A DNA stretch of 64,000 bases, taken from assembly GCF_900111095.1 (NCBI RefSeq), contig NZ_FOGB01000006.1, forward strand, positions 158,118 to 222,117. The letters are read 5' to 3'. Under the pieces are notes generated by a model. That model was given only the letters and a program-made list of their open reading frames with translations. It was not told the DNA's origin and made no database searches. The DNA is from Amphritea atlantica (lineage in GTDB: Bacteria; Pseudomonadota; Gammaproteobacteria; Pseudomonadales; Balneatricaceae). The first letter of the stretch is position 1. Every line of letters starts with the position of its first letter. A program made the translations under genes and the position numbers. Of the stretch, positions 9,028 through 19,860 are shown in pieces.

Positions 9028-11307
9028 ATGATTGGTATCGCTTTGGGTGTTTTGCTGGTGGCCTGGCTGCCTCGGCTGATCTCATTTCCAACTCTGACTC
9101 TTCTGCTGACATTGCTACTGCTATGTTTACTACTGTCTTGCCGGGGCTTTTTATCCTCTGGGGTGCGAATCCAGATAGCAGGTTTGTTATTCGGGGTTAT
9201 TTATGCCACTGGCTGGGGTTATCTCAATCTGAGTCAGCGCATGCCGATGGATATGCCGGCACAGGAGTTCTCGGTCAGCGGAACGGTTACAGGTTTGCCG
9301 CAAAACCGGCCCGCTATGATCCGCTTCAGCTTTGACGTAGACCACTACTCTCCCTCACTGCCTGGGGCTGATCTGAAGCATCTGCAACTGAGCTGGTATC
9401 ACCCTGAGGGGGAAATTGTCCCGGGTCAGCAGTGGCTGTTTAAGGTCCGGCTGAAACCGCCACGAGGGCTGATGAATCCCGGTAGCAGTGATTATGAAAC
9501 CCGCCTGTTTGCTGAACAGATTAATGCCCGGGGTTATCTGCTGTCTGCCAGACTGATTCGCGGACCCGGGGAGAGCGGGGCTCAGCAGATCGCCTACCTG
9601 AGATATCGGATTGCAGAGTGGCTAAGCCAGTTATCACTGACGGACAGAAGTGAAGCAACCATCAGGGCGTTATTGCTGGGGGACAAGCAGGGACTGAAGG
9701 ATGACCAGTGGCGCGTTCTGCGACAAACCGGAACAGTCCATCTGGTGGTTATCAGTGGTCTGCATATCGCAATTGCCTGCCTGATCGGGTATTGGTTAGG
9801 CAGTTTGGTTCAGTGGCTGGCCGGGCGTGTTTTGCCGGGGCAGGCTGATATTCGTGCTTACCGTATTGTGCCTGCGTTACTGCTGGCATCCAGCTATGCG
9901 CTGCTGGCGGGGTTTAGTATTCCCACTCAGAGGGCGCTTATCATGGCGTTGTCTATGTTGTTGCCCGGGCTGTTTAACCGCCATCTGGGAATCTGGACGC
10001 GATTCCAGTTGGCACTGGTGATTGTTTTGTTGCTGCAACCCCTGAGCTTCTATCAGCCTGGTTTCTGGTTATCGTTTGCCGCAGTCGGGGCGTTGCTGTT
10101 GTCGACTACAACAAATCCAGTGAGTTATCGGCTTAAAGCTGTTGTTGCTACACAATGGTCAGTGTTTTTGGGCTTGTTCCCGCTGCTGTTGTTCTGGCTT
10201 GGTCAGGTTGCTCTGATCGCACCGCTGATCAATATCGTGGCGATTCCGTTACTCACCTTTATTCTGATTCCCGGCGTCGTACTGGGCGTGCTGCTCTGCC
10301 TGGTTAATGCTGAGCTGGGGAGCGCGCTGTTGAATGGGCTGTTGAACCAGTTTTGGTTATTGTTACAGGTCTGCGCTCCCTCTGATGGACAGGCGATGTT
10401 GTTCAGTCGTCCAGCTCTTTTGCCGGTACTGCTGGGCGGGTTGGCGGCGATATTGCTGAATCTGCCCCGCTGGATGGGCGTTGGTTTTTTTGCGCTGCTC
10501 ATGCTGACTGTGCTGATTTTTCCACCTGAACAACCGGTTGATCAGGGCGACTTTCGGGCAACAGTAGCGGACGTTGGTCAGGGGCTTGCCGTACTGATTG
10601 AGACCAGTAGCAAAGCTGTACTGTTTGATACAGGTGCCGCGTATCGTGGTCGCAGTACTGCCCGTTTCACTCTGATACCGATGCTGGAAAGTCGCAATAT
10701 CAGTCAGCTTGACCGGCTGATTATCAGCCATAAAGACAATGATCATGCGGGTGGCTATGCTGATCTGGCAGAAACATTCACAGTTAAGGCTCTGGATTCA
10801 GGTAGTCCGGCGATTCGACGCCGTCTACCCGCGCAACCTTGCGTACCTGGTGATAGCTGGGAGTGGGATGGTGTTCGCTTCAGCTATATTCAGCCTGCCG
10901 GTCTGAAGCAGACCAATGAAAATAACCGCTCCTGTGTGCTACTGGTACAGTCAGAAAACTGTTCGATTCTGATTCCTGGAGATATCGAGAGCAGTGTCGA
11001 GCAGCAGATCATGAATACGCATCCCGGTTTACATGTTAACTGGCTGGTTGCCGCTCATCATGGCAGCCGTTTTTCCAGTTCTGCCGAGTGGTTAAACGGT
11101 TTAAGACCGGACTGGGTACTGTTCAGTTCTGGTTTTGACAACCCATATGGGCATCCTGCCAGAGAGATTATTGATCGATTACAGCTGCTTAAGCTGAACT
11201 GGCTGAATACCTCGGACAGCGGCGCAGTGATTATTCAGGGTAGCGCAGACCATTGCCTGACCGAATCCTATCGAGATCAGAAAAAGCGTTACTGGTCAGC
11301 GGGTTAA
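9028..11307 (+). CDS. comEC: DNA internalisation competence protein ComEC/Rec2
   Basis: Inner-membrane channel for uptake of single-stranded DNA during natural transformation. 759 residues: N-terminal helices and a DUF4131 region (1-180), the Competence domain with LVVISGLHIAI and about ten helices (200-500), and a C-terminal metallo-beta-lactamase-like domain beginning ATVADVGQGLAVLIET with SHKDNDHAGGY, IPGDIE and VAAHHGSR. The HxDH metal set is partly retained. Whether the strain is competent cannot be judged from this gene alone. It leads the exbB-murB block on the same strand. Confidence 0.95.
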   Translation: MIGIALGVLLVAWLPRLISFPTLTLLLTLLLLCLLLSCRGFLSSGVRIQIAGLLFGVIYATGWGYLNLSQRMPMDMPAQEFSVSGTVTGLPQNRPAMIRFSFDVDHYSPSLPGADLKHLQLSWYHPEGEIVPGQQWLFKVRLKPPRGLMNPGSSDYETRLFAEQINARGYLLSARLIRGPGESGAQQIAYLRYRIAEWLSQLSLTDRSEATIRALLLGDKQGLKDDQWRVLRQTGTVHLVVISGLHIAIACLIGYWLGSLVQWLAGRVLPGQADIRAYRIVPALLLASSYALLAGFSIPTQRALIMALSMLLPGLFNRHLGIWTRFQLALVIVLLLQPLSFYQPGFWLSFAAVGALLLSTTTNPVSYRLKAVVATQWSVFLGLFPLLLFWLGQVALIAPLINIVAIPLLTFILIPGVVLGVLLCLVNAELGSALLNGLLNQFWLLLQVCAPSDGQAMLFSRPALLPVLLGGLAAILLNLPRWMGVGFFALLMLTVLIFPPEQPVDQGDFRATVADVGQGLAVLIETSSKAVLFDTGAAYRGRSTARFTLIPMLESRNISQLDRLIISHKDNDHAGGYADLAETFTVKALDSGSPAIRRRLPAQPCVPGDSWEWDGVRFSYIQPAGLKQTNENNRSCVLLVQSENCSILIPGDIESSVEQQIMNTHPGLHVNWLVAAHHGSRFSSSAEWLNGLRPDWVLFSSGFDNPYGHPAREIIDRLQLLKLNWLNTSDSGAVIIQGSADHCLTESYRDQKKRYWSAG

Positions 11308-11367
11308 TCACTACTCTGGCGTGAGACTCTATGCTAGAGTATGGGCCGGTTTGAAGGAGGAGTTCTG

Positions 11368-11988
11368 GTGTTTGAGTTGATTCAATCCGGTGGTTGGCTG
11401 ATGGTGCCAATTATCGCCTGTTCTATATTGTCTCTGGCGATCTGTCTGGAGCGTTTTTGGGTGCTGCAGAAGAAGCGGGTAGCGCCAGATAATCTGTTAT
11501 CTGAAGTCTGGATGCGGGTACGCAGCGGTGAAATGACCCCTGAGCGCCTGCAGATGATCCGTAATGAAAGCTCGTTAGGGCAGATTATGGTCGCTGGTCT
11601 TAATAACTCCAATCATGGTCGCGAGATCATGCGGGAGAGTATTCAGGAAGCGGCTTATCACGTTATGCACCAGATGGAGCGATTTCTGAACTCGCTGGGC
11701 ACTATCGCTGCTATCTCACCTCTGTTAGGGCTGTTAGGGACCGTTATCGGTATGATCAAAGTGTTTGCTGAGATCATGCTGCAGGGGACCGGCAATGCAA
11801 ATGTGCTCGCCGGAGGCATCTCTGAAGCATTGATTACAACCGCTGCGGGTTTATCTGTAGCGATTCCGACACTGGTATTTCACCGTTATTTTCAACGTCG
11901 TGTTGAGACTCTGCTGATTGAGATGGAGCAGGAGTGTCAGAAACTGGTTGAAGTAGTTCACGGTGAGCGTGAAGTAGATTTCGAGTAA
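11368..11988 (+). CDS. exbB: ExbB/TolQ-family proton channel subunit
   Basis: MotA/TolQ/ExbB proton channel of 206 residues with three membrane helices: about 10-30, and the two long helices near 105-165 containing LGLLGTVIGMIKVF and EALITTAAGLSVAIPTLVF. The GTG at 11368 is taken as start because AAGGAGGAG ends 5 bases before it; an upstream in-frame ATG at 11341 lacks a ribosome site. With exbD it forms an energising complex. Position just before lpxK is conserved in pseudomonads. Confidence 0.93.
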   Translation: MFELIQSGGWLMVPIIACSILSLAICLERFWVLQKKRVAPDNLLSEVWMRVRSGEMTPERLQMIRNESSLGQIMVAGLNNSNHGREIMRESIQEAAYHVMHQMERFLNSLGTIAAISPLLGLLGTVIGMIKVFAEIMLQGTGNANVLAGGISEALITTAAGLSVAIPTLVFHRYFQRRVETLLIEMEQECQKLVEVVHGEREVDFE

Positions 11989-11991
11989 CTG

Positions 11992-12420
11992 ATGAGTCGA
12001 TTGAAATTCAGACGTAAGCCGAAAGAAGAGGTTTCCGTTAACCTGACGCCATTGATCGATGTGGTTTTCCTGTTACTGATCTTCTTTATGGTATCCACCA
12101 CGTTCACGAACGAGTCGCATCTGCAGATCAGTCTGCCGGAGGCCGATGGTGAGGCCTCTGAGACCCAGGCAGAATCCCTTGAGGTACTGATCAGTGTTGA
12201 TGGTGGCTATACGGTGAATGGTCAGAGCCTGCTGAACAGTCAGCCGGACACCTTGCGCCGGGCGATTATCGATCAAGCCGGCGACAATCGTAAGCTGCCC
12301 TTTATTATCTCCGCTGATGCCAAAACACCGCACCAGTCGGTGGTTACCGTTATGGATGTTGCCGGTAAGCTAGGGTTCGCCGCGCTGAGTATTACGACCC
12401 AGCAACCGGCCGAGCAGTAA
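11992..12420 (+). CDS. exbD: ExbD/TolR-family biopolymer transport protein
   Basis: 142 residues: one membrane helix with the essential aspartate in NLTPLIDVVFLLLIFFMVSTTF (about 20-40), then a periplasmic domain ending in VMDVAGKLGFAALSITTQQP. Starts 3 bases after exbB stops, so the channel pair is co-translated. Confidence 0.95.
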   Translation: MSRLKFRRKPKEEVSVNLTPLIDVVFLLLIFFMVSTTFTNESHLQISLPEADGEASETQAESLEVLISVDGGYTVNGQSLLNSQPDTLRRAIIDQAGDNRKLPFIISADAKTPHQSVVTVMDVAGKLGFAALSITTQQPAEQ

Positions 12421-12422
12421 AC

Positions 12423-13418
12423 ATGGGGCTGGAGCAGGCCTGGTACAGAAGCAGTCGCTGGCTATGCCTTCTGCGCCCGCTGGAGTTGCTATTCCGTGGT
12501 ATCGCAACCCGGCGACGACAGCGCTATCGGGATGGTTTGAAACCCAGCTGGACCGCGCCGGTACCGGTGATTGTCGTTGGTAATATCTCGGTCGGTGGAA
12601 CCGGTAAGTCGCCACTGGTGATCTGGCTGGTCGAGTATCTGCGCCAGCAGGGCTATAAACCCGGTGTTATCAGCCGTGGATACCGTGCCACACCGCCGAC
12701 GAACCCCTATTTTGTAACATCAGATTCAACCGCTGCTGAAGCGGGTGATGAGCCCCTGATGATCGTCCGTCGAACCCACGTTCCGCTGGTCATCTCGCCT
12801 GACCGGGTTGCTGCTGCAAAGCTGTTGCTGGAGCAGACCGGGTGCGATCTGATCATCAGTGATGATGGTTTGCAGCATTACGCACTGAACCGAACTCTGG
12901 AAATAGCAGTGATCGATGGTGTGCGGGGCTTTGGTAACCGGCGCTGCCTGCCTGAAGGTCCGCTCAGAGAGCCGGTAGAACGGTTGAATGATGTTGATCT
13001 GATCGTGGTAAACGGTGGCTCAGCGGAGACACTGCTGGATACCTCCCAGGCAGCTAAAGCGTTTAGTATGACGCTGCAACCGGGGCATTTGGTGTCATTA
13101 TCATCCGATACTGCTGTCTCTGCGGACCAATGGAGTGGTTGTCGACAGGTTAATGCGGTAGCCGCAATTGGTAATCCTGAACGTTTTAGTCATACATTGA
13201 AAGCCTTAGGGTTTACGCCCGAGCTGCACAGTTTTCCTGATCACCATCATTTTAGTCAGAGTGATCTATCCTTTGAACAGCAGCTGCCGTTGATAATGAC
13301 TGAAAAAGACGCAGTAAAGTGCGATCATATAGCACTTGAAAATAGCTGGTATCTGCAGGTTGATGCAGCGCTGGGGGAGGGCTTTTCAGTCTCTCTCGAA
13401 CGACTGCTCAGCCGCTGA
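12423..13418 (+). CDS. lpxK: Tetraacyldisaccharide 4'-kinase
   Basis: Phosphorylates the lipid A disaccharide precursor at the 4' position, the sixth step of the lipid A pathway, at the inner membrane. 331 residues with the Walker [16 protein letters not shown] (about 50-64), SRGYR, the DEPLMIVRR segment, [25 protein letters not shown] with the Walker B/DDGLQH motif, and PEGPLREP. The C-terminal TEKDAVKC is also family-typical. Starts 3 bases after exbD. Confidence 0.97.
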   Translation: MGLEQAWYRSSRWLCLLRPLELLFRGIATRRRQRYRDGLKPSWTAPVPVIVVGNISVGGTGKSPLVIWLVEYLRQQGYKPGVISRGYRATPPTNPYFVTSDSTAAEAGDEPLMIVRRTHVPLVISPDRVAAAKLLLEQTGCDLIISDDGLQHYALNRTLEIAVIDGVRGFGNRRCLPEGPLREPVERLNDVDLIVVNGGSAETLLDTSQAAKAFSMTLQPGHLVSLSSDTAVSADQWSGCRQVNAVAAIGNPERFSHTLKALGFTPELHSFPDHHHFSQSDLSFEQQLPLIMTEKDAVKCDHIALENSWYLQVDAALGEGFSVSLERLLSR

Positions 13419-13465
13419 CCCGCGACGTAACAATTATTACAGCACTTCACACAGAGGCACTAACG

Positions 13466-13651
13466 ATGGATAAGAAACTGCTTGATATCCTGGTTTGTCC
13501 GGTATCTAAAGCACCGGTTGAGTGGAACAAAGAGACCAATGAACTGATCTGCCGCAGCTCCGGTCTGGCATACCCGATCCGTGATGATATTCCGGTGATG
13601 CTGGAGACCGAAGCTCGCACCCTGACCGCAGACGAACGTTTGGCGAAGTAG
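13466..13651 (+). CDS. ycaR: Trm112 family protein YcaR
   Basis: 61-residue Trm112-like zinc-ribbon remnant: [37 protein letters not shown]. Only two of the usual four cysteines are present, as in E. coli YcaR. It sits between lpxK and kdsB, its invariant neighbourhood. Molecular role is uncertain. Confidence 0.92.
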   Translation: MDKKLLDILVCPVSKAPVEWNKETNELICRSSGLAYPIRDDIPVMLETEARTLTADERLAK

Positions 13652-13659
13652 GTTACGAT

Positions 13660-14424
13660 ATGCCTTTTTCCGTTGTTATCCCTGCACGTTTTGGTTCATC
13701 CCGTTTTCCCGGTAAGCCGCTGGCGGAGATTGCCGGTAAGCCGATGGTTCAGCATGTCTATGAACGGGCCATTCTGAGCGAGGCTCAGCGGGTCATTATC
13801 GCCACCGATGATCAGCGTATAGCGGATGCTGCCAGCGGCTTCGGTGCCGAAGTCTGTATGACCTCGGCTAACCATCCTTCCGGCACAGACCGGCTACAGG
13901 AAGTGGTTCATTCGCTGGGGTTTTATGCTGATGATATTGTGGTAAACGTACAGGGGGACGAGCCTCTGATCCCACCCCGGGTGATCAATCAGGTGGCGCA
14001 TAACCTTAGTGCCGTGACTGAGGCCAGCATTGCCACCCTGTGTGAGCCTATCAATGATATCGGGTCTGTACTCAACCCCAACGTAGTTAAAGTGGTGGCA
14101 GATTCCCGGGGACGGGCGCTCTACTTTAGCCGGGCACCGATTCCCTGGCCAAGAGATGCTTTTACCTCTCAGTCTGGGCGTGAAGTGATGCCTTCAGGTG
14201 TCAATTTTCAACGCCATATTGGTATCTATGCATACCGGGTTAAACTGCTGAATGACTTTGTCCAGTGGGCGCCAGCCCCCATTGAGGAAACCGAGTGCCT
14301 GGAGCAGTTAAGAGCGATGTGGAACGGCGCCGTTATCCATGTTGAAGAGGCGGATGAGTTACCTCCGGCAGGCGTTGATACACCGGAAGATCTGGAGCGT
14401 ATTCGTCATCTGTTTGAACAATGA
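13660..14424 (+). CDS. kdsB: CMP-KDO synthetase
   Basis: 3-deoxy-manno-octulosonate cytidylyltransferase, activating KDO with CTP for inner-core LPS synthesis in the cytosol. 254 residues with the N-terminal nucleotide loop [59 protein letters not shown] and the C-terminal [12 protein letters not shown]. Full family length. Nine bases separate it from ycaR. Confidence 0.97.
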   Translation: MPFSVVIPARFGSSRFPGKPLAEIAGKPMVQHVYERAILSEAQRVIIATDDQRIADAASGFGAEVCMTSANHPSGTDRLQEVVHSLGFYADDIVVNVQGDEPLIPPRVINQVAHNLSAVTEASIATLCEPINDIGSVLNPNVVKVVADSRGRALYFSRAPIPWPRDAFTSQSGREVMPSGVNFQRHIGIYAYRVKLLNDFVQWAPAPIEETECLEQLRAMWNGAVIHVEEADELPPAGVDTPEDLERIRHLFEQ

Positions 14425-14513
14425 TCTGCTAAAATAATCTCTATTGATTCAGAGCCAGTTTGCTAAGTAAGCTGGCGCGCTGGCTGATTTATTGAGGTGT
14501 CTTTATTCAACTG

Positions 14514-14540
14514 AACCAGCCTTAATGGCTGGTTTTTTTT
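14514..14540 (+). terminator. Rho-independent terminator after kdsB
   Basis: AACCAGCC, TTAAT loop, GGCTGGTT followed by six more T. It ends the comEC-kdsB transcription block; a TATAAT-type -10 at 14603-14608 then precedes the phosphatase gene. Confidence 0.88.
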
Positions 14541-14647
14541 CAACACTTAGCGTGAACTTATCTCATCCGTTGCCTGCCAAATCATTTTGCAACAGTTTGT
14601 TTTATAATGAGCAGTATTGAGACAGCTAAGTCTGCGCATCGTTAATT

Positions 14648-15151
14648 GTGAGAGTAAGTGCTTTGAAATATCAGGATAAAAGATCGGTTCTGTTTGTATG
14701 TCTGGGGAATATTTGCCGTTCTCCTACCGCTCATGGGGTGTTTCGTGCGCTGGTGGAACAGCGGGGCATGACTCACCTGATTGAGATCGATTCTGCCGGT
14801 ACGGCAGCCTATCATATAGGCAATCCGCCTGATCACCGCTCAGTTACTGTCGCGCGTCAGCGAGGGTATGACCTGAGCGACCTGCGGGCGCGTCAGGCGA
14901 TCAGTGCCGATTTTGATCATTACGATTACATCCTGGCGATGGATAAAGAAAATCTTGCAGAGCTTAAATCGATCTCTCCAGCAGGCTTTCAGGGGCACCT
15001 GGGGTTGTTTCTTGATCTTGCTGAGCTGGAGCTGCGTGAGGTGCCTGATCCCTATTATGGCGGCCCTGCAGGTTTTGATCGGGTGCTGGATCTGGTAGAA
15101 GCGGCCTCAGAGGCTCTGTTGGACCGTATCGCCAAAGAGCTGAAACAATGA
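14648..15151 (+). CDS. wzb: Low-molecular-weight protein-tyrosine phosphatase
   Basis: Cytosolic LMW-PTP, 167 residues. The catalytic P-loop is VCLGNICRSPTAHG (Cys and Arg of CX5R), and the general-acid aspartate lies in VPDPYYGG near residue 135. GTG 14648 gives the longest product; a TTG at 14663 is an alternative start. Despite the symbol used for the family, no capsule genes are nearby; in pseudomonads the same gene sits between kdsB and murB. It overlaps murB by 4 bases. Confidence 0.9.
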   Translation: MRVSALKYQDKRSVLFVCLGNICRSPTAHGVFRALVEQRGMTHLIEIDSAGTAAYHIGNPPDHRSVTVARQRGYDLSDLRARQAISADFDHYDYILAMDKENLAELKSISPAGFQGHLGLFLDLAELELREVPDPYYGGPAGFDRVLDLVEAASEALLDRIAKELKQ

Positions 15152-16173
15152 GTCTTCTGTTTCAGGAAAATGTCTCTCTAAAGCCCTATAACAGTTTTGG
15201 TTTTGACGTTTCAGCACGCTACTTCGCGCTTCTGGACAGTGCTGAACAACTTGGCGATGTCCGGGATTTTGTTCAGCAGCACAATATGCCGGTACTGTTT
15301 ATCGGCGGTGGCAGTAACCTTGTTCTGACCGCGGACCTGGATCAACTTGTGGTTGTTAACCGTATTCAGGGGATGCAGATAACTCCTGGTCAGGACGGTG
15401 AGCTGCTGGTTACCGCAGGTGGAGGGCAGGACTGGCACGGTTTTGTGCGCTGGTGTCTGGAGCAGGGAGCGTACGGTCTGGAAAATCTCTCGCTTATACC
15501 CGGTACCGTGGGTGCAGCACCGGTTCAGAATATCGGTGCTTATGGGGTAGAGATTAAAGATCGGATGGTGGGTCTTGAGGCATTTGATCTGGAGACGGGT
15601 CAGCAGGTTTATTTCGCCACTGCGGAGTGCCAGTTTGATTATCGTGACAGCATCTTTAAAAGCCGTTTTCCCGGTCGGTATCTTATTACATCGGTGACCT
15701 TTGCTCTGAGTTCTGAGTTTAATCCTGTACTGCACTATGGCGGCATCGCTCAGCAGTTAGAGGCGCGCAATATGACTGAGATTGAGCCTATACAGCTCAG
15801 TGACCTGATCTGTGAAGTGCGTAATAGTAAACTGCCACAGCCAGAGTTACTGGGCAATGCGGGGAGTTTCTTTAAAAATCCGGTTATCCCTGAGCAACAG
15901 GCTGAACAGTTGCAAAAGGATTTTCCGCAGATGGTTGTTTTTGCGGATAAGCCTGGCTATTGCAAACTTGCGGCTGGCTGGCTGATCGATCAGTTGGGCT
16001 GGAAAGGGCGTCGCGAGGGCGGGGCAGGTGTGTATGAGAAGCAGGCGCTGGTGCTGGTAAATCATGGCAGTGCCACCGGAGCCGAGATCGTCGAGCTGGC
16101 GGGGGCAATTCAGGCCGACGTATACAAGCAGTTTGGGGTGATGCTGGAGATAGAACCCCGCTGCTATCCCTGA
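15148..16173 (+). CDS. murB: UDP-N-acetylenolpyruvoylglucosamine reductase
   Basis: FAD enzyme reducing UDP-GlcNAc-enolpyruvate to UDP-MurNAc in peptidoglycan synthesis. 341 residues, the long type I (E. coli-like) form. Motifs: LKPYNSFGFDVSARYF, FIGGGSNLVLTADLD (FAD loop), LSLIPGTVGAAPVQNIGAYG, FDYRDSIFK and GNAGSFFKNPVI with the catalytic serine. The C-terminus has KLAAGWLIDQLGWKG. ATGA overlap with the phosphatase gene indicates coupling. Confidence 0.97.
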   Translation: MSLLFQENVSLKPYNSFGFDVSARYFALLDSAEQLGDVRDFVQQHNMPVLFIGGGSNLVLTADLDQLVVVNRIQGMQITPGQDGELLVTAGGGQDWHGFVRWCLEQGAYGLENLSLIPGTVGAAPVQNIGAYGVEIKDRMVGLEAFDLETGQQVYFATAECQFDYRDSIFKSRFPGRYLITSVTFALSSEFNPVLHYGGIAQQLEARNMTEIEPIQLSDLICEVRNSKLPQPELLGNAGSFFKNPVIPEQQAEQLQKDFPQMVVFADKPGYCKLAAGWLIDQLGWKGRREGGAGVYEKQALVLVNHGSATGAEIVELAGAIQADVYKQFGVMLEIEPRCYP

Positions 16174-16214
16174 CAGGGGCTGTCGCTCTGCTTCCTGTTA
16201 TAAACCATAAACAT

Positions 16215-16243
16215 AAAAAAGCCGGCGAATCGCCGGCTTTTTT
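16215..16243. terminator. Bidirectional terminator between murB and rne
   Basis: AAAAAAGCCGGCG, AAT loop, CGCCGGCTTTTTT, perfect stem with A and T tracts, serving both convergent genes. Confidence 0.92.
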
Positions 16244-16256
16244 GTCGTTACTGAAT

Positions 16257-19200
16257 TCAGCTATCGCTGTTTTCCTGTAGACGCGGGTCATTAGGTGCCC
16301 GACGCTGACGGCGCTGACGAGGTGCTGCCTCTTCAGGAGCTTTGGTCGGTGGCGCTTCGCGGCGTGGGCGGGCGGTCATGACTTCGTCAGGCGCAACCGT
16401 TGGCGCAGTCAGGTCAGGGCGTTTACGAACGCGACGACCGGCTGGGCGGCTGGGTTGCTCTTCCTCCGCGGGGGCTTCAGCTGTAGCCTGTTGTGCTTCC
16501 TCTGCTTCCGCTTCAGCATCAGTGTCGGTCGTTTCAACTACCGCTTGTTCTGCGGCTTCAGGCTTGGGCTGTTCCTCTGTCGCTTCGTCAGACTGAACAG
16601 AGGTGCTCTCTTCAGCTTTTTCTGGTTCTGCTACTGCGGGTGCAGCTTCTTCCGCCTTCAGCGATTCAGGTTCTAAGAGCGCAGGTTCCAGGAGCTCAGG
16701 CTGCGGAGCTTCTGCTGCAACCTCAGGTGTTGCCGCGGGCTCTTCAGTCTCACTCTCAGCCGTTTCAGGCGCTTCAGTAGCCGTTGTCGCTTCGACAACT
16801 GCAGTCGTCTCTGCGGCTTCAGTTGTGTCAGTGTCTGGCTGGGCAGAAGCTTCTGCTTGTGGCTGTTCCACCTGGATATTAGCTTCGGACGCTTCAGTTT
16901 CTGTGGCGTCTGTTGATACCTGCTCTGCTACTTCAGAGTTAGCAGAAGAGCTAACGGTTGTTTCAGTCGCTTCCGTAGTCTGAGTGCTGTCAGTGCTGTT
17001 CTCAGTATCTGTAGCCTCTTTTTTAGGTCCGCGACGGCGCTGACGGCGCTTGCGAGGTGCATCTTCCGTCATAGTCTCTTGTTGAGTGTCAGCAGCCACT
17101 GCTGGCTCTTCAGTCTGAGGCTTGGCGGTTGTCTCTGCCGTTTCATTCAGCTGTGTGCTGTTTTCGGAAGCATTAGTTTCAGACGCATTAGAATCGCTGG
17201 TGCGTTTGCCGCTACGCTCGCCGCGACGACGACGTCCACGACGGCGTTCACCACGGGCGCGACCATCTTCGTTCTGTTCCGCAGGCTTGTTATCGTCACT
17301 GCCTTTCTGAGGCTCACTCTGCTGAGCAGTGTTCTGTTCCTCAGTTTTATCCTGCTGCGGTTTCTTGTCCCGTTCGCCGCGGCGACGGTTGCGTGAGCGT
17401 CCACGTCCTGACTCTTCGCGAGACTCATCGCGATCAGATGTGTTCTGCGAGTCACTGCTGTCAGACAGGTTATCGATGATCTTATCGCTGTCACGACGTT
17501 GATTGCGATTACGATCACGATCGCGGTCACGACGGTTGCTGGTCCGCTTGCGGCTGCGCTGCTTCTTATTGCGCTCCTCTTGCTCCTGCTCCTGTTTGGC
17601 TTTTTCCTGTGCCAGTCGCTCTTTCTCTTTGGCGTCTTCTGAACTGCCAAAGAGGCTACCCAGCGCGGTAAAGATGCGACTGGTCAGGGAGGCTTCAGCA
17701 GGCTTTTGCTGAACAGCTTCTGGAGCCGGTTGAGGAGCTGCTACCTGAGCTGGTGCCGGTGTTGATGGGGCTACCGTGCTGACAGCAGCGCGCTCGCGTA
17801 TAGGTTGAGTTCTGGCGCTTTCAACTTCCGGTTCCTCTTCTGGTTCCGGTTGCAGGGTGTAGCTGGCATCATTGGTGTTGATCACGGTGTGATCATCGCG
17901 CAGGCGAACCACTTCATAATGCGGCGTTTCCATGTTTGGATTGGGGACAACCACAACCCGAACTTTGTGACGCACTTCAACTTCATGAACTTCACGACGT
18001 TTCTCGTTGAGCAGGAAGGTGGCCACGGAAACCGGCAGAATCGCACGAATCTGTGCGGTGCGGTCTTTCGATGACTCCTCCTCGATCAGACGCAGGATAG
18101 AGAGCGCGAGTGATTCAGTATCGCGTACAGTGCCCTGGCCGTTACAGCGTGGGCAAACGGCGCCACGACTCTCAATCAGGGAAGGCCGCAGTCTCTGACG
18201 GGACATCTCCATCAGACCGAAACGTGAAATGCGGCCCAGTTGTACACGGGCGCGGTCTACTTTCAGCGCGTCGCGCATCCGGTTCTCAACTTCCCGCTGG
18301 TTTTTGATAGGTGTCATATCGATGAAGTCGATCACGATCAGACCACCGATATCCCGCAGGCGCAGCTGGCGGGAGATCTCATCAGCCGCTTCCAGGTTGG
18401 TCTGCAGGGCGGTCTCTTCGATATCACTACCGCGGGTTGCGCGGGCAGAGTTGATATCGATGGATACCAGTGCTTCAGTGGGGTCTATAACAATAGAACC
18501 ACCGGAGGGCAGATGAACTTCACGCTGGAAAGCAGTTTCAATCTGGCTCTCAATCTGAAAACGGTTGAACAGGGGGATCGACTCATCATAGAGTTTGATC
18601 TTGTTCTGATAACTAGGCATCACCTGCTGCACGAAGTTCAGGGCTTCCTGATACACTTCCGGCTTATCGATCAGTACTTCACCGATATCCTGACGCAGGT
18701 AGTCACGGATTGCGCGGATGACAACATTACTTTCCTGATAGATCAGGAAGGGCGCTTTACGCTCTTCAGCTGCACTGGTGATTGCATCCCAGAGGGTCAT
18801 CAGGTAATCCAGATCCCACTGCAGCTCTTCAGAGGTGCGGCCAATACCGGCGGTGCGCACAATCGCTCCGGTTTTTGGTGGAATGGTCACACCGTCCAGA
18901 GCTTCTTTCAGCTGTTTGCGGTCATCACCTTCGATACGACGGGAGATACCGCCAGCGCGTGGGTTGTTTGGCATTAATACCAGATAACGGCCAGCCAGGC
19001 TGATGAAGGTTGTGAGCGCCGCGCCTTTGTTGCCGCGCTCTTCCTTATCAACCTGAACAATAACTTCGGTTCCTTCAGCAATTACATCCTTGATATTCGG
19101 ACGACCGCCTTTATCGGAGCCTTTTTTGAAGTATTCGCGTGAGATCTCTTTGAGGGGCAGAAAACCATGGCGTTCGGAGCCATATTCGACAAAAGCAGCT

Positions 19201-19361
19201 TCGAGGCTGGGTTCAACCCGGGTAATTTTGCCTTTGTAGATGTTGGCTTTTTTCTGTTCGCGGGAACTGGATTCAATATCCAGATCATAAAGGCGCTGGC
19301 CATCGACCAGAGCAACGCGCAACTCTTCTTGTTGAGTCGCGTTAATTAGCATTCTTTTCAT
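16257..19361 (-). CDS. rne: Ribonuclease E
   Basis: Essential endoribonuclease and degradosome scaffold, membrane-associated. 1034 residues. The N-terminal half (about 1-510) is nearly collinear with E. coli: [18 protein letters not shown], an S1 domain (about 37-120), the DNase I-like catalytic part with [12 protein letters not shown] and IVIDFIDM supplying the Mg-binding aspartates, and the Zn-link CPRCNGQG. The remaining roughly 520 residues are low-complexity: Arg-rich blocks ([14 protein letters not shown]), long Glu/Ala/Thr stretches and a final [13 protein letters not shown] motif typical of partner-binding ends. A 499-base 5' region separates it from rluC. Confidence 0.98.
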   Translation of the reverse strand: MKRMLINATQQEELRVALVDGQRLYDLDIESSSREQKKANIYKGKITRVEPSLEAAFVEYGSERHGFLPLKEISREYFKKGSDKGGRPNIKDVIAEGTEVIVQVDKEERGNKGAALTTFISLAGRYLVLMPNNPRAGGISRRIEGDDRKQLKEALDGVTIPPKTGAIVRTAGIGRTSEELQWDLDYLMTLWDAITSAAEERKAPFLIYQESNVVIRAIRDYLRQDIGEVLIDKPEVYQEALNFVQQVMPSYQNKIKLYDESIPLFNRFQIESQIETAFQREVHLPSGGSIVIDPTEALVSIDINSARATRGSDIEETALQTNLEAADEISRQLRLRDIGGLIVIDFIDMTPIKNQREVENRMRDALKVDRARVQLGRISRFGLMEMSRQRLRPSLIESRGAVCPRCNGQGTVRDTESLALSILRLIEEESSKDRTAQIRAILPVSVATFLLNEKRREVHEVEVRHKVRVVVVPNPNMETPHYEVVRLRDDHTVINTNDASYTLQPEPEEEPEVESARTQPIRERAAVSTVAPSTPAPAQVAAPQPAPEAVQQKPAEASLTSRIFTALGSLFGSSEDAKEKERLAQEKAKQEQEQEERNKKQRSRKRTSNRRDRDRDRNRNQRRDSDKIIDNLSDSSDSQNTSDRDESREESGRGRSRNRRRGERDKKPQQDKTEEQNTAQQSEPQKGSDDNKPAEQNEDGRARGERRRGRRRRGERSGKRTSDSNASETNASENSTQLNETAETTAKPQTEEPAVAADTQQETMTEDAPRKRRQRRRGPKKEATDTENSTDSTQTTEATETTVSSSANSEVAEQVSTDATETEASEANIQVEQPQAEASAQPDTDTTEAAETTAVVEATTATEAPETAESETEEPAATPEVAAEAPQPELLEPALLEPESLKAEEAAPAVAEPEKAEESTSVQSDEATEEQPKPEAAEQAVVETTDTDAEAEAEEAQQATAEAPAEEEQPSRPAGRRVRKRPDLTAPTVAPDEVMTARPRREAPPTKAPEEAAPRQRRQRRAPNDPRLQENSDS

Positions 19362-19860
19362 TGTTTGTTAGCGTTCTCTTATAACACTAACGTACTTCAT
19401 CCAGCCGCAAGCCACACAGAGAGGTGCCTGTAGAGTCTATCCAGACACAGAAAACCAAGTCTTCGTAACGACTTATCTGCTCAACTTAATGCCGGGTTGC
19501 ATAGCGATGCGACCAGGTCTTATCGACGGTGAAGGAAACAGTTGCCTCATATCGACCTCTTATTTCGAGTCTGATCAGGCTGTTGCTGCCGTCTGTCTAT
19601 TGGCAGGTTCCGGGCAACTGACATCTTCACCTCCAACTGGTTTTGCCATTCAGGGCATTGCCAACTGGATGAAATACGTAGTAATTCTCTTAAATTGATG
19701 CTGTACGAGGGATTCAAACCGATTATTTGCCTGATTCTAAGAACTAAATTGCAAAATAACCGGGAATTTCAAATTAGCTAAAGCCAACTGCCCGCAGCAG
19801 CGCTAGAATATAGCAGCTTAAACAGATAGCATCAATCGAAAGGTCCGATATCCCATTAAT
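19362..19860. promoter_or_regulatory. rne / rluC divergent intergenic region
   Basis: 499 bases without a convincing gene between the two divergent starts. By analogy with enterobacteria most of it is probably the long rne leader used for RNase E autoregulation; no conserved hairpin could be confirmed by eye. The rluC side has TTGCAA at 19749-19754 and a CTAGAATATAG stretch near 19803 as possible promoter parts. A 69-codon frame at 19489-19698 has no ribosome site or family resemblance and is not called. Confidence 0.4.

Noticed and set aside
16342-16983. Ser/Ala-rich forward frames opposite the rne C-terminus
   Set aside because: Low-complexity complements of the Glu/Ala/Thr-rich RNase E tail.
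18240-18977. 245-codon forward frame within rne
   Set aside because: Antisense shadow of the conserved RNase E catalytic domain; no independent evidence.
19489-19698. 69-codon frame in the rne/rluC gap
   Set aside because: No ribosome site, no protein family, lies in the expected rne leader.
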